A DNA stretch of 40,273 nucleotides, taken from the NCBI GenBank assembly GCA_017507325.1, contig JAFWBD010000034.1, positions 1 through 40,273 of the forward strand, given 5' to 3'. Below, piece after piece: positions 7,666-15,274 of the stretch. Position numbers and translations under genes: made by a program. The DNA is from Clostridia bacterium. GTDB taxonomy: Bacteria > Bacillota > Clostridia > Oscillospirales > SIG627. The notes below the pieces were generated by a model. That model ran no database searches and had not been told where the DNA came from. It saw only the letters and a list, made by a program, of their open reading frames with translations. Position 1 is the first letter of the stretch. Every line of letters begins with the position of its first letter.

Positions 7666-8245
7666 ACAGACTGACCTCGTCGATATTCTTGGTAAAGGAG
7701 GAAATATAATGCTTCAGGAAAAAATCCACCTCGGGCAGATCCATTTCCCGCAAGGCTTTTTCGTTATAGCGGCAAGCAGATAAAAATTCGCGGTTGCCCC
7801 GTTCGATCTCCTGCAGGCATTTGATGTAAGCGCAGAGCTTATCCGCTCCATTGATCAGTTTTTCTTCCTCAGGGCAGAGGGTCAACAGATCCCCATAGAC
7901 CCGAGCGCTCTCCTCCTCTAAAAGAGAGAGCATTTTATGAAGGCTGACCCGCTCGATCTCCTTATAGGAATCCTTGATCTTTTCATTATAGTATTTAATG
8001 GGGGTGGGCAAATCTCCCGTCAAGACCTCGTTCATATCGTGAAAAAGCGCAGCCGACAAAAGACGGTTGGCATCCCACCTTTTGCCGAAATGGTGATTTC
8101 CGATCAGCGCAAGAGCGTGAGCAAGCACCGCACACTCCATGGAATGCTCGCTTAAATTCTCGTTTCGGGTATTGTACATCAGCCCCCAACGGTTGATATT
8201 TTTCATTTGAAAAAGAAGCGCGTAAAAATCTCCGTTTTTTTCCAT
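7664..8245 (-). CDS. YfbR-like HD-domain 5'-deoxynucleotidase
   Basis: A 193-residue cytoplasmic HD-domain phosphohydrolase. The visible residues match the E. coli YfbR active site in order and spacing: Arg19, His34 (SEHS), His69-Asp70, Glu73, Asp78 (TGDLPTPIKYY) and Asp135. YfbR removes phosphate from deoxyribonucleoside 5'-monophosphates and needs a divalent metal. The chosen ATG at 8245 shares its A with the whiA TAA stop (TAATG) and has GAGGAAG upstream, so translation is probably coupled. It is the last gene of the hprK-to-whiA operon. The dNMP substrate is inferred from homology. Confidence 0.82.
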   Translation of the reverse strand: MEKNGDFYALLFQMKNINRWGLMYNTRNENLSEHSMECAVLAHALALIGNHHFGKRWDANRLLSAALFHDMNEVLTGDLPTPIKYYNEKIKDSYKEIERVSLHKMLSLLEEESARVYGDLLTLCPEEEKLINGADKLCAYIKCLQEIERGNREFLSACRYNEKALREMDLPEVDFFLKHYISSFTKNIDEVSL

Positions 8246-9165
8246 TATTTTTCTTCCTCGCTTTTCAATTTCTCCGCCAATTGGCAAAGCTTTTGCAAAC
8301 GGTGGTTCAGGCCCGATTTCGTGATCTCATCCTCCGAACGGGAGCAAAGCTCCTTGAGGCTGACCTCGGGATACGACAGGCGAAGCTTGGCGGCCTTTTG
8401 CATCGGTTCACTCAAGGTGGGCAAAACCTCTTTTTTTTCCAGATAATGAATGGCCTCGATCACGTGCTGTGCACCGTTCACGGTTTTTTGAAGGTTGGCA
8501 CCGTCAAAATTCTGCCGTCGATTGATGTTTCCCCGAATGCTCTTTTCGATTTTCCGATTCATCAATTCCAAGGAAAAGCGCTGTGCCCCCATTAGTGAGA
8601 GCAGATCCTCGATCTTTCCGCTTTCCTTCAGGTAGACAAAATTTCCCTTGGAGGAAGTGCTTTTCTTTCCTTCGATGTCAAAAAGCGCCAGAACTTCGAT
8701 CAATTCATCGGCTGAGCAGGGATTTTTGATGTAAAAGGCGGCGTGATACCCTTTTCGGGGATCCATCACCGTTCCGCAGGAAAGAAAGGCTGCGCGTAAA
8801 AACATAACCGCACAATCTCGGCAGGAGGAAAACGCGATTCCCTCGGTTTCCCCGAGAATCCGATCTTGCTCGGAAACGGAAAAGAAAAGTTCAAACGACT
8901 CTGCCTTGGTCTTACTTTTCGGAAAAAGCCTTGGCTCTGCGGAAAAACGGCTAATCATCAAATAAGCGATCAACTCGGAAAAATCCTCCCGATCGGATCG
9001 GAAAAGCTCTCGATCCCCATCACCGGGCAGGAACAAAAGGGCGCCTCGGCAAAACGCTGCGGCACAGCAATTCTTTCGCTTGATGCGATTTCCTTCGCTG
9101 ACGCCGAATTCCTCCGCGCTCTTTTCGCACAAATGCTTTTTGACCAAAGAGGAAAAGCTTTCCAA
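8245..9165 (-). CDS. whiA: DNA-binding protein WhiA
   Basis: A 306-residue WhiA protein: an N-terminal domain related to LAGLIDADG homing endonucleases (without catalytic use) and a C-terminal helix-turn-helix. Recognisable signatures are FLRAAFLSCGTVMDP.KGYH, the NRRQNFDGANLQK segment and the SGLNHRLQKL C-terminus. WhiA controls sporulation and division genes in actinomycetes; in Firmicutes it affects division and chromosome segregation. The longest frame opens inside murB, but TTG at 9165 has AAGGAG 8 bases before it, starting right at the murB TAG stop, so TTG is preferred. The usual neighbours rapZ and yvcK are absent between murB and whiA. Confidence 0.9.
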   Translation of the reverse strand: MESFSSLVKKHLCEKSAEEFGVSEGNRIKRKNCCAAAFCRGALLFLPGDGDRELFRSDREDFSELIAYLMISRFSAEPRLFPKSKTKAESFELFFSVSEQDRILGETEGIAFSSCRDCAVMFLRAAFLSCGTVMDPRKGYHAAFYIKNPCSADELIEVLALFDIEGKKSTSSKGNFVYLKESGKIEDLLSLMGAQRFSLELMNRKIEKSIRGNINRRQNFDGANLQKTVNGAQHVIEAIHYLEKKEVLPTLSEPMQKAAKLRLSYPEVSLKELCSRSEDEITKSGLNHRLQKLCQLAEKLKSEEEK

Positions 9166-9179
9166 TCCCCCGCTCCTTC

Positions 9180-10112
9180 CTATCGGATGGTTCGAACCTC
9201 GCACTGAATATGAATTCCTTCTTTTTCAAAAATGGTTTTCCGAACCAATTCAATCAACCGAAAAATATCCTCCGAGCTTGCCGAATCGTAATTAATGACA
9301 AAGCCCGCGTGCTTTTTTGACACCATGGCACCGCCGATCCGCGCGCCCTTCAATCCCGCTTCATCGATCATCTGTGCGGTGAAGCGCCCCTCGCAGCGCT
9401 TAAAGGTGCTTCCCGCGCTGGGGTAATCCAATGGCTGCTTTTCCACCCGCCGTGACATCAAATCCTCCATCGTTCGGCGGATCTCGGCGGCATCTCCCTT
9501 TTGAAGACGGAAGACGGCGGAAAGAATAATCCCTTCATTTTTTTCAAAAATGCTGGTTCGATACCCCATTTCCAGCTCGGATACGGGAAGGGTCTCGATT
9601 CGGCCGGAGGCGGATAAAAAGCAAACGCTTTCCAAAATGCTTTTGCATTCACCGCCGTAAGCCCCCGCATTCATAAAAACGGCACCGCCCACCGAGCCCG
9701 GGATCCCGTAAAAAAATTCCATTCCCGTCAAAGCGTTTTTTTGGGCAAAAAGCGCAAGAGCGGTCAAAGAAACCCCCGACGAGGCGATAATGCGATCCCC
9801 TGCCAGCTCCAAGTTTTTCCACAAAAGCGTTGAGAGGATCACACCGCGGTAGCCCTCGTCCGGTGCGATCACGTTGGAACCGTTTCCCAGAACGAAATAC
9901 GGGATTTTTCTCTCCCGAAGGGCGCACAAAAGGATCTGGAAGGCTTTTTGACTTTTGGGTGACAAAACAGCGGCAGGTCCTCCCGTTCGAAAGGTGGTAA
10001 GCGTTGAGAGGGCCCTTTCCTCACAAAACTCGAATTCCTCTTCCCCAATGAAGCCCCCTTGCACCAATTCGGAAAGAAGAGAGCTGACCTCGGCCGAAAC
10101 CGACACGCTCAT
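9180..10112 (-). CDS. murB: UDP-N-acetylenolpyruvoylglucosamine reductase MurB
   Basis: A flavoenzyme of about 310 residues that reduces UDP-GlcNAc-enolpyruvate to UDP-MurNAc with NADPH, the second committed step of peptidoglycan precursor synthesis. FAD-binding motifs TFRTGGPA, GNGSN and GIPGSVGGA.FMNAGAYG are visible, as are the catalytic-serine segment PSAGSTFKR and a C-terminal region ending in CEVRTIR. The ATG at 10112 overlaps the kinase TGA (ATGA). A GTG six bases further in (10106) has better spacing from GGAG, so the exact start is uncertain. It is the third gene of the hprK operon. Confidence 0.92.
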   Translation of the reverse strand: MSVSVSAEVSSLLSELVQGGFIGEEEFEFCEERALSTLTTFRTGGPAAVLSPKSQKAFQILLCALRERKIPYFVLGNGSNVIAPDEGYRGVILSTLLWKNLELAGDRIIASSGVSLTALALFAQKNALTGMEFFYGIPGSVGGAVFMNAGAYGGECKSILESVCFLSASGRIETLPVSELEMGYRTSIFEKNEGIILSAVFRLQKGDAAEIRRTMEDLMSRRVEKQPLDYPSAGSTFKRCEGRFTAQMIDEAGLKGARIGGAMVSKKHAGFVINYDSASSEDIFRLIELVRKTIFEKEGIHIQCEVRTIR

Positions 10113-11062
10113 CTCCAAAGCAAGGCCGCACCGATAATGCCCGCATCATTTCCAAGCTCGGCCTTTTTCAATTGCGTTTTCAATTTGCAAACACGGGAAT
10201 ACTGCTCTTTCTCCAGAATTTCTCTGACGGGAGCCAAGAGCGTCTCCCCTTCGGCGGAGATCCCGCCGCCCACGGAAATAATCTCGGGCTGAAAAATGTT
10301 GACCATATCGGTAATACCGCAGCCGAGATACGAGGTGAAGCGGTCCAGCACTCTTTGTGCCGCCTCGTCTCCGAGACGCATGGCATCAAAGGCGGTTCTG
10401 CCGTCAACGTTGGCATCGTCCCCGCGGCAAAGCTCCCACATACGGCTGTCGGGAGAGGCCTTCATTTCCTCTCGGGTCATACGGCACAGCGCGGTAGCGG
10501 AGCTGTAAACCTCCCAGCAGCCTCTTCTGCCGCAAGAGCAAGGCAGGCCGTCCTTCTCGATCACGGTATGACCCAGCTCGGCTCCCGCAAAATTGAAGCC
10601 GTGGAAGATTTTTCCGTCCAAAATCACACCGCCGCCCACGCCCGTTCCCAGGGTAATAAACACAGAACTGCGGCAGCCCTTGGCGGCACCGGCCTCAGCC
10701 TCGCCCTTGGCGGCGCAGTTGGCGTCGTTCTCCAGGCCGATGCGGCTGATACCCGTTCTTTTTTTCAGATCCTCTACGATGTTAAAATTCAAAAAGGAAG
10801 GCAAATTACAGGAATACTCAATCACACCCGTTTCCGAATTGGCGATACCGGGTGAAGCGATTCCGCAAAATGCGATTTTATCCTTTTCCGTATGGCTTTC
10901 TCGGATCACACTTTCCACCAAGGCCGCCATATCGGCCATAATCTCCTCGGCACTGCGCTGAGCACCGGTCTTACAGCTCTTTTTCAGGATCAATTTTCCC
11001 GAAACATCCACAAGCCCGCAGGCAATGTTGGTTCCCCCAAGGTCAATTCCGATATAATACAT
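10109..11062 (-). CDS. ROK-family sugar kinase (probable glucokinase)
   Basis: A 317-residue cytoplasmic sugar kinase. It carries the ATP-binding start IGIDLGGTNI, ENDANCAA, GTGVGGG, and the ROK zinc site ELGHT...CSCGRRGCWE. The family transfers phosphate from ATP to glucose or related hexoses; glucokinase is the commonest activity of this subgroup in clostridia but the substrate is inferred. Two ATGs six bases apart are possible; the inner one at 11062 is 7 bases from GGAG, whereas the outer one is only 1 base away. The gene follows hprK by 2 bases and overlaps murB by 4. Pairing with hprK fits control of carbon flux. Confidence 0.88.
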   Translation of the reverse strand: MYYIGIDLGGTNIACGLVDVSGKLILKKSCKTGAQRSAEEIMADMAALVESVIRESHTEKDKIAFCGIASPGIANSETGVIEYSCNLPSFLNFNIVEDLKKRTGISRIGLENDANCAAKGEAEAGAAKGCRSSVFITLGTGVGGGVILDGKIFHGFNFAGAELGHTVIEKDGLPCSCGRRGCWEVYSSATALCRMTREEMKASPDSRMWELCRGDDANVDGRTAFDAMRLGDEAAQRVLDRFTSYLGCGITDMVNIFQPEIISVGGGISAEGETLLAPVREILEKEQYSRVCKLKTQLKKAELGNDAGIIGAALLWR

Positions 11063-11064
11063 AA

Positions 11065-11997
11065 TCATTCTCCTTCCAACTGCTTCATCAAGCGTTGATT
11101 CAATTCTTCGGCGGTGTTAAATCCCATCAGCTTCTGCCGCATATTCATCGTGGCAATCTCAATGATCAGAGCCAAATTTCTGCCGGGCCGAACGGGGATG
11201 GTCACCGAGGGAATGCGGATGCCCATCAATTCGGTATATTCGGTATCCATACCGAGTCGGTCGTAGAATTTGCCCTGCTCCCATTGCTCCAAATGAATGA
11301 TCAGATCGATCTTTTCCGTATCCTTGACAGCACCCATACCGAACAGTCTTCTGACGTCCACCACGCCGATTCCTCTCAGCTCCACGTAATGGCGGATCAT
11401 TTCGGGGGCGGAGCCGATGACCGTTTTATCGGAAACGCGCTTGATCTCCACCGCATCGTCGGCGATGAGACGATGGCCGCGCTTGACAAGATCAATGGCG
11501 GTTTCGCTTTTACCGACACCGCTGTCACCCAAGAGCAAAACGCCTTCGCCGAAAACCTCTACCAGAACGCCGTGCCTTGTGATCCGCTCGGCCAAGGCCA
11601 AATTCAATTCGGCAATAAGACGAGCCATAAAAGCGGAGGTATCCTCTTCGGTTACCAAAATCGGAACCCCGTACTCCATCGCAAGATCGGTCATACAATC
11701 CATTGAGCGGTTTCCGTGACAGAAGATCACGCAAACCGGCTTGCGCTGCATCAGCTGACGGACGGTATCGTTTTTCTTATCTTCCTCCAGCGTATTCAGA
11801 TATTCACACTCGGTTCGCCCGAGGATCTGAATTCGTTCGGGGAAAAAGTATTCACGGAAGCCCGTTAAAAAAAGACCCGGGCGGTTCACCTCTTTCCGAT
11901 AGATCCTTTTGGCCTCATCTCCCTGATTGAACACCAAGGGAAACAAATTCAGCTTTTGGATCAATTCCTTCAAGGAAATGGAATATTCTTCTGCCAT
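11065..11997 (-). CDS. hprK: HPr kinase/phosphorylase
   Basis: A 310-residue bifunctional sensor enzyme that phosphorylates and dephosphorylates Ser46 of HPr (and Crh) to set catabolite repression in Bacillota. Visible are the N-terminal domain, conserved His142 (RHGVLVEV), the Walker A GDSGVGKS (157-164), the acidic LIADDAVEI step and the HprK signature ELRGIGVVDVRRLFG. Length is normal. It heads a five-gene operon with a consensus promoter and an AAGGAGGGG ribosome site. Confidence 0.95.
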   Translation of the reverse strand: MAEEYSISLKELIQKLNLFPLVFNQGDEAKRIYRKEVNRPGLFLTGFREYFFPERIQILGRTECEYLNTLEEDKKNDTVRQLMQRKPVCVIFCHGNRSMDCMTDLAMEYGVPILVTEEDTSAFMARLIAELNLALAERITRHGVLVEVFGEGVLLLGDSGVGKSETAIDLVKRGHRLIADDAVEIKRVSDKTVIGSAPEMIRHYVELRGIGVVDVRRLFGMGAVKDTEKIDLIIHLEQWEQGKFYDRLGMDTEYTELMGIRIPSVTIPVRPGRNLALIIEIATMNMRQKLMGFNTAEELNQRLMKQLEGE

Positions 11998-12027
11998 AAA
12001 GCCCCTCCTTTTGCTTTTCTTTCAAAT

Positions 12028-12056
12028 ATTGTATCACAAAAGAAAAGCGATTTCAA
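12028..12056 (-). promoter_or_regulatory. Promoter of the hprK operon
   Basis: On the minus strand the -35 box is TTGAAA (12051-12056) and the -10 box is TACAAT (12028-12033), with a 17-bp spacer. The ribosome site AAAGGAGGGG (about 12003-12012) and ATG (11997) follow within 31 bases. Confidence 0.8.
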
Positions 12057-12114
12057 TGGAAAAAGCATAAAAAGAAGAAGGGGGCGCACACTAAAAAGAA
12101 AAAAAGGAGTAGGT

Positions 12115-12285
12115 ATGAAAAAAATCAAAATCAATCCCAAGGACAAATCTCCGCGACCTCTTGCGGAAACAGGCCCCAGTGATATGATCCGTCTCCCCCC
12201 CAGCCGAACCGATCCCGAGGGGTGGTATACGGGGCTTCCCTTGGATTTTCGGGAAACGCCCGTTCAGGATGCAGACGATCTTTAA
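12115..12285 (+). CDS. Small 56-residue protein of unknown function
   Basis: ATG at 12115 has AAGGAG (12104-12109) 5 bases upstream, and the frame is closed by an intrinsic terminator, so it looks like a real short gene. The product has a basic start ([11 protein letters not shown]), a Pro-rich middle and an acidic end ([19 protein letters not shown]). No signal peptide, membrane helix or cysteine was seen. The family is not recognised. No clear promoter was found in the 110 bases shared with the divergent hprK. Confidence 0.6.
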   Translation: MKKIKINPKDKSPRPLAETGPSDMIRLPPSRTDPEGWYTGLPLDFRETPVQDADDL

Positions 12286-12292
12286 AACGCTT

Positions 12293-12321
12293 TCAGCGCT
12301 CTTTGAGCGCTGACTTTTTTT
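12293..12321 (+). terminator. Intrinsic terminator after the 56-residue gene
   Basis: Arms TCAGCGCTC (12293-12301) and GAGCGCTGA (12305-12313) around a TTT loop are followed by C and a run of Ts (12315-12321). Confidence 0.9.
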
Positions 12322-12352
12322 ATTATTTTATGTATTTTTTTCAAAAAAGGTC

Positions 12353-12380
12353 TTTTCAAATTCGAAATATATGCTATAAT
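12353..12380 (+). promoter_or_regulatory. Rubrerythrin promoter with extended -10
   Basis: The -10 box TATAAT (12375-12380) is perfect and preceded by TGC, giving an extended -10. A weak -35 box TTTTCA (12353-12358) lies 16 bp upstream. The ribosome site GGAGG is at 12402-12406. Confidence 0.75.
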
Positions 12381-12413
12381 AATCAAAAATATCGTCGAAA
12401 CGGAGGTTTCATT

Positions 12414-12956
12414 ATGAAAGAATCCAAATATGCCGGCACACAGACCGAAAAGAACCTGGAGGCCGCTTTCGCAGGAGAGAGCCAAGCGAGAAACAAATAC
12501 ACTTATTTTGCCTCGGTAGCAAAGAAGGAAGGCTACGAGCAGATCTCCGCTCTGTTTTTGAAAACTGCGGAAAACGAAAAGGAGCATGCCAAGCTGTGGC
12601 TGAAGGAATTGAACGGGATCGGTGATACCGCCGAAAACCTTCTGGCCGCTGCAGAGGGTGAGAATTACGAATGGACCGATATGTACGAGGGCTTCGCCGT
12701 AACAGCCGAAAAGGAAGGCTTTTCCGAATTGGCTCGGAAATTCCGCTTGGTGGCCGCCATTGAAAAGCATCACGAGGAGCGCTACCGCGCCCTGCTTCGC
12801 AACGTAGAGACCGCCGCTGTTTTTGAAAAGAGCGAGATCAAGGTATGGGAATGCCGCAACTGCGGACACATCATCGTCGGAAAGGTCGCACCCGAACTCT
12901 GCCCCACCTGCCATCATCCCAAGAGCTATTTTGAAATCCACGCCGAAAACTATTGA
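12414..12956 (+). CDS. rbr: Rubrerythrin
   Basis: A 180-residue cytoplasmic peroxidase that protects anaerobes from hydrogen peroxide. The N-terminal ferritin-like four-helix domain carries diiron ligands in [21 protein letters not shown] and AIEKHHEE. The C-terminal rubredoxin-like iron site has two Cys pairs, CRNC and CPTC, about 14 residues apart. Start ATG is 7 bases after GGAGG. It is transcribed from its own extended -10 promoter. Confidence 0.95.
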   Translation: MKESKYAGTQTEKNLEAAFAGESQARNKYTYFASVAKKEGYEQISALFLKTAENEKEHAKLWLKELNGIGDTAENLLAAAEGENYEWTDMYEGFAVTAEKEGFSELARKFRLVAAIEKHHEERYRALLRNVETAAVFEKSEIKVWECRNCGHIIVGKVAPELCPTCHHPKSYFEIHAENY

Positions 12957-12975
12957 TCGATCTGTCATTTCAAAG

Positions 12976-13006
12976 AAAGATGCAAGAGGATTCCCTTGCA
13001 TCTTTT
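12976..13006 (+). terminator. Weak terminator-like hairpin after rubrerythrin
   Basis: AAAGATGCAAG (12976-12986) pairs with CTTGCATCTTT (12995-13005) around an 8-base loop, but only four Ts follow. Its right arm overlaps the putative -35 box of the next gene. Confidence 0.55.
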
Positions 13007-13025
13007 ACCTTTTGGGGCATAAAAT
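12996..13025 (+). promoter_or_regulatory. Probable promoter of the mgtC-like gene
   Basis: TTGCAT (12996-13001) and TAAAAT (13020-13025) are separated by 18 bp. The ribosome site AAAGGAG (13042-13048) follows. Confidence 0.45.
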
Positions 13026-13055
13026 GTATTATTTCAACGGTAAAGGAGATTCGCT

Positions 13056-13694
13056 TTGAGACTTGATATTGTAATTTTTCGCTTATTGCTTGCCGTTTTG
13101 GCAGGTCTTGTCATTGGCGTGGAACGGGCGCGCCACGGCAGAGCCGCAGGAATGCGAACTCATATTTTGGTTTGTCTCGGCTCGGCCATCACCGCCATGA
13201 CCGGTCTGTATGCCAGCTCGATCTATCACTCCGGTGATATTTTCCGTCTGTCCGCACAGGTGATCTCGGGTGTCGGCTTTCTCGGTGCCGGCATGATCGT
13301 TCTGAAAAACGACAACGTGATCATGGGCCTTACCACCGCCGCAGGCGTTTGGGCCACCTCCGCGCTGGGAATTGCCATCGGCTACGGCTTTTATGCCGGT
13401 GCCGCTACCGTTACCGTACTGCTTCTGATTACGCTGATCCTGTTTTCCAAGTTTGAGCGCAGAAAGAAAAACACCATGGTGGTTTATCTGGAGATCGAGG
13501 ATATGCACGCACTGAATCGAATCCTGGATGAAATTCACAATCTGAAATTAAAGGATTGCGTTACACGGGTGACCACCCCGAAATCCTCCTGCGTGGGACA
13601 TATCGGGCTGGAAGTGGTATTCGACCGCAGAGCCCGCTGCGATCTCGGGAACTTCCTTGAAATTGCGGGAATCGTATTTGCCATCGAAGCCTGA
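13056..13694 (+). CDS. MgtC/SapB-family membrane protein
   Basis: A 212-residue membrane protein with about four N-terminal helices (within 1-130) and a small soluble C-terminal domain. It shows the family pattern RLLLAVLAGLVIGVERARHGRAAGMRTH, split by short turns, and the Gly-rich GVGFLGAGMI and GLTTAAGVWATSALGIAIG segments. MgtC proteins are linked to growth at low magnesium and to F-ATPase or cyclic-di-GMP control in some species; the role here is not known. The start is TTG, chosen because AAAGGAG sits 7 bases upstream and no ATG fits. Confidence 0.85.
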   Translation: MRLDIVIFRLLLAVLAGLVIGVERARHGRAAGMRTHILVCLGSAITAMTGLYASSIYHSGDIFRLSAQVISGVGFLGAGMIVLKNDNVIMGLTTAAGVWATSALGIAIGYGFYAGAATVTVLLLITLILFSKFERRKKNTMVVYLEIEDMHALNRILDEIHNLKLKDCVTRVTTPKSSCVGHIGLEVVFDRRARCDLGNFLEIAGIVFAIEA

Positions 13695-13724
13695 AAATAC
13701 ATATTGCCTTTACAAGCAGGATGT

Positions 13725-13770
13725 AAAAAAAATGAGCGACCGATCAGATTTGATCGGTCGCTTGTTTTTT
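13725..13770. terminator. Bidirectional terminator between mgtC-like gene and glyQS
   Basis: Perfect 12-bp arms, AGCGACCGATCA (13735-13746) and its complement (13751-13762), enclose GATT. A-tract on the left (13725-13732) and T-tract on the right (13765-13770) serve the two convergent genes. Confidence 0.9.
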
Positions 13771-13782
13771 CGTGGGTTCGGA

Positions 13783-15174
13783 TCAGAATTTGATCCGCTC
13801 GGCAATATAAGCCTTTACCTCGCTTAAGGGAATGCGAACCTGCTCCATGGAATCGCGGTCGCGAACGGTAACGCAACCGTCGGTCTGCGTATCGAAATCG
13901 TAGGTAATACAGAAGGGGGTTCCGATTTCGTCCTGTCTGCGATAGCGCTTACCGATGGAACCGGCCTCATCAAATTCCACGTTGAATTCGGTGCAAAGCT
14001 CGGCATAGAGCTCGCGCGCGGAATCGGAAAGCTTTTTGGACAAGGGCAGAATGGCTGCCTTTACCGGCGCGAGAGCGGGATGGAAATGCATCACCACACG
14101 GGTATCGTTCTCCCCTACCACCTCTTCGTCATAAGCCTCGCAAAGGAAGGCCAAGGTGATGCGGTCGGCACCCAGAGAGGGCTCGATTACGTAAGGCACG
14201 TATTTTTCGCCCGTTTCGGGATCAAAATACTCCATGGGCTCGCCGGAATGGTTGGCGTGCTGGGTCAGATCGTAATCGGTTCTGTCGGCAATGCCCCACA
14301 GCTCGCCCCAACCGAAGGGGAACATAAATTCGAAGTCGGTGGTGGCCTTGGAATAGAAGCTGAGCTCATCCTGATCGTGATCTCTCAAGCGCAGATTCTC
14401 TGCCGCAATCCCCAGATCGTACAAAAACTTTTCGCAATAGCTTCTCCAATAGGCGAACCACTCCAGATCGGTTCCGGGCTTGCAGAAGAACTCCAGCTCC
14501 ATCTGCTCGAACTCTCGGATACGGAAAATAAAGTTACCGGGGGTGATCTCGTTTCGGAAGGACTTTCCGATCTGACCCACGCCGAAGGGAACCTTTTTGC
14601 GGGTGGTTCTCTGGATGTGCTTGAAGTTCACAAAGATACCCTGCGCCGTTTCGGGACGGAGATACAATTCCGACGTGGAATCCTCGGTAACGCCCTGGAA
14701 GGTCTTGAACATCAGATTGAATTTGCGGATATCGGTAAAATCGGAGGAGCCGCAAGCGGGGCAAGCAATGTGATGCTCGCGGATGAATTCCGCAAGGCGG
14801 GCGCTGTCCCACCCGTTGGGGTTCAGATCCAGCTTATTTTCGGCAATGTAATCCTCCACCAATTTATCGGCTCTGTGACGGGTCTTGCAGACCTTACAAT
14901 CCATCAAGGGATCGGAAAAGCCGCCCACGTGACCGGAAGCCACCCAGGTTTGGGGGTTCATCAGAATGGCACTGTCCAGCCCCACGTTATAGGGAGATTC
15001 CTGAACGAACTTTTTCCACCAGGCTCTCTTTACGTTGTTTTTCAATTCAACGCCCAAGGGGCCGTAATCCCAGGAATTGGCAAGCCCTCCGTAGATCTCG
15101 CTGCCGGGGTACACAAATCCTCTGCCCTTACAAAGGGCAACGATCTTCTCCATTGTTTTTTCGGTATTTTTCAT
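13783..15174 (-). CDS. glyQS: Glycyl-tRNA synthetase (single-chain, class II)
   Basis: A 463-residue homodimer-type glycine-tRNA ligase that charges tRNA(Gly). It begins with the family start [21 protein letters not shown] and includes Cys pairs (CKVC, CPAC), the class II core with [12 protein letters not shown] and FRNEI, and a C-terminal anticodon-binding domain. Length is typical of the bacterial alpha-2 form. ATG at 15174 is 7 bases after GAGAGG. Its leader is only about 50 nt, too short for a T-box riboswitch, which many Firmicute glyQS genes have. Confidence 0.95.
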   Translation of the reverse strand: MKNTEKTMEKIVALCKGRGFVYPGSEIYGGLANSWDYGPLGVELKNNVKRAWWKKFVQESPYNVGLDSAILMNPQTWVASGHVGGFSDPLMDCKVCKTRHRADKLVEDYIAENKLDLNPNGWDSARLAEFIREHHIACPACGSSDFTDIRKFNLMFKTFQGVTEDSTSELYLRPETAQGIFVNFKHIQRTTRKKVPFGVGQIGKSFRNEITPGNFIFRIREFEQMELEFFCKPGTDLEWFAYWRSYCEKFLYDLGIAAENLRLRDHDQDELSFYSKATTDFEFMFPFGWGELWGIADRTDYDLTQHANHSGEPMEYFDPETGEKYVPYVIEPSLGADRITLAFLCEAYDEEVVGENDTRVVMHFHPALAPVKAAILPLSKKLSDSARELYAELCTEFNVEFDEAGSIGKRYRRQDEIGTPFCITYDFDTQTDGCVTVRDRDSMEQVRIPLSEVKAYIAERIKF

Positions 15175-15194
15175 TCATATTCCTCTCTTTCTTC

Positions 15195-15211
15195 CCTGAC
15201 TGGAGGTCAGG
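15195..15211 (-). promoter_or_regulatory. Hairpin in the glyQS leader
   Basis: On the minus strand CCTGAC-CTCCA-GTCAGG forms a 6-bp stem with a 5-base loop, starting about 15 nt after the predicted transcript start and ending about 10 nt before the GAGAGG ribosome site. Its ACCTCC could in principle pair with that site. A regulatory role is only a guess. Confidence 0.4.
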
Positions 15212-15231
15212 TGAAAATTTAACCGCAATCC

Positions 15232-15259
15232 ATTATACACAAAATTACGATCTTGTCAA
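15232..15259 (-). promoter_or_regulatory. glyQS promoter
   Basis: On the minus strand both boxes are perfect: TTGACA (15254-15259) and TATAAT (15232-15237), with a 16-bp spacer. It lies 15 bases beyond the stop of the upstream ABC gene; no terminator was seen between them. Confidence 0.88.
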
Positions 15260-15274
15260 ACAAAATAGGAAAAG

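Noticed and set aside
12222..12413. Upstream extension of the rubrerythrin frame
   Set aside because: It crosses a terminator and the TATAAT box; GGAGG sits just before the ATG at 12414 and the protein from there is complete.
15175..15274. T-box riboswitch before glyQS
   Set aside because: The promoter leaves about 50 nt, with no specifier stem or T-box consensus.
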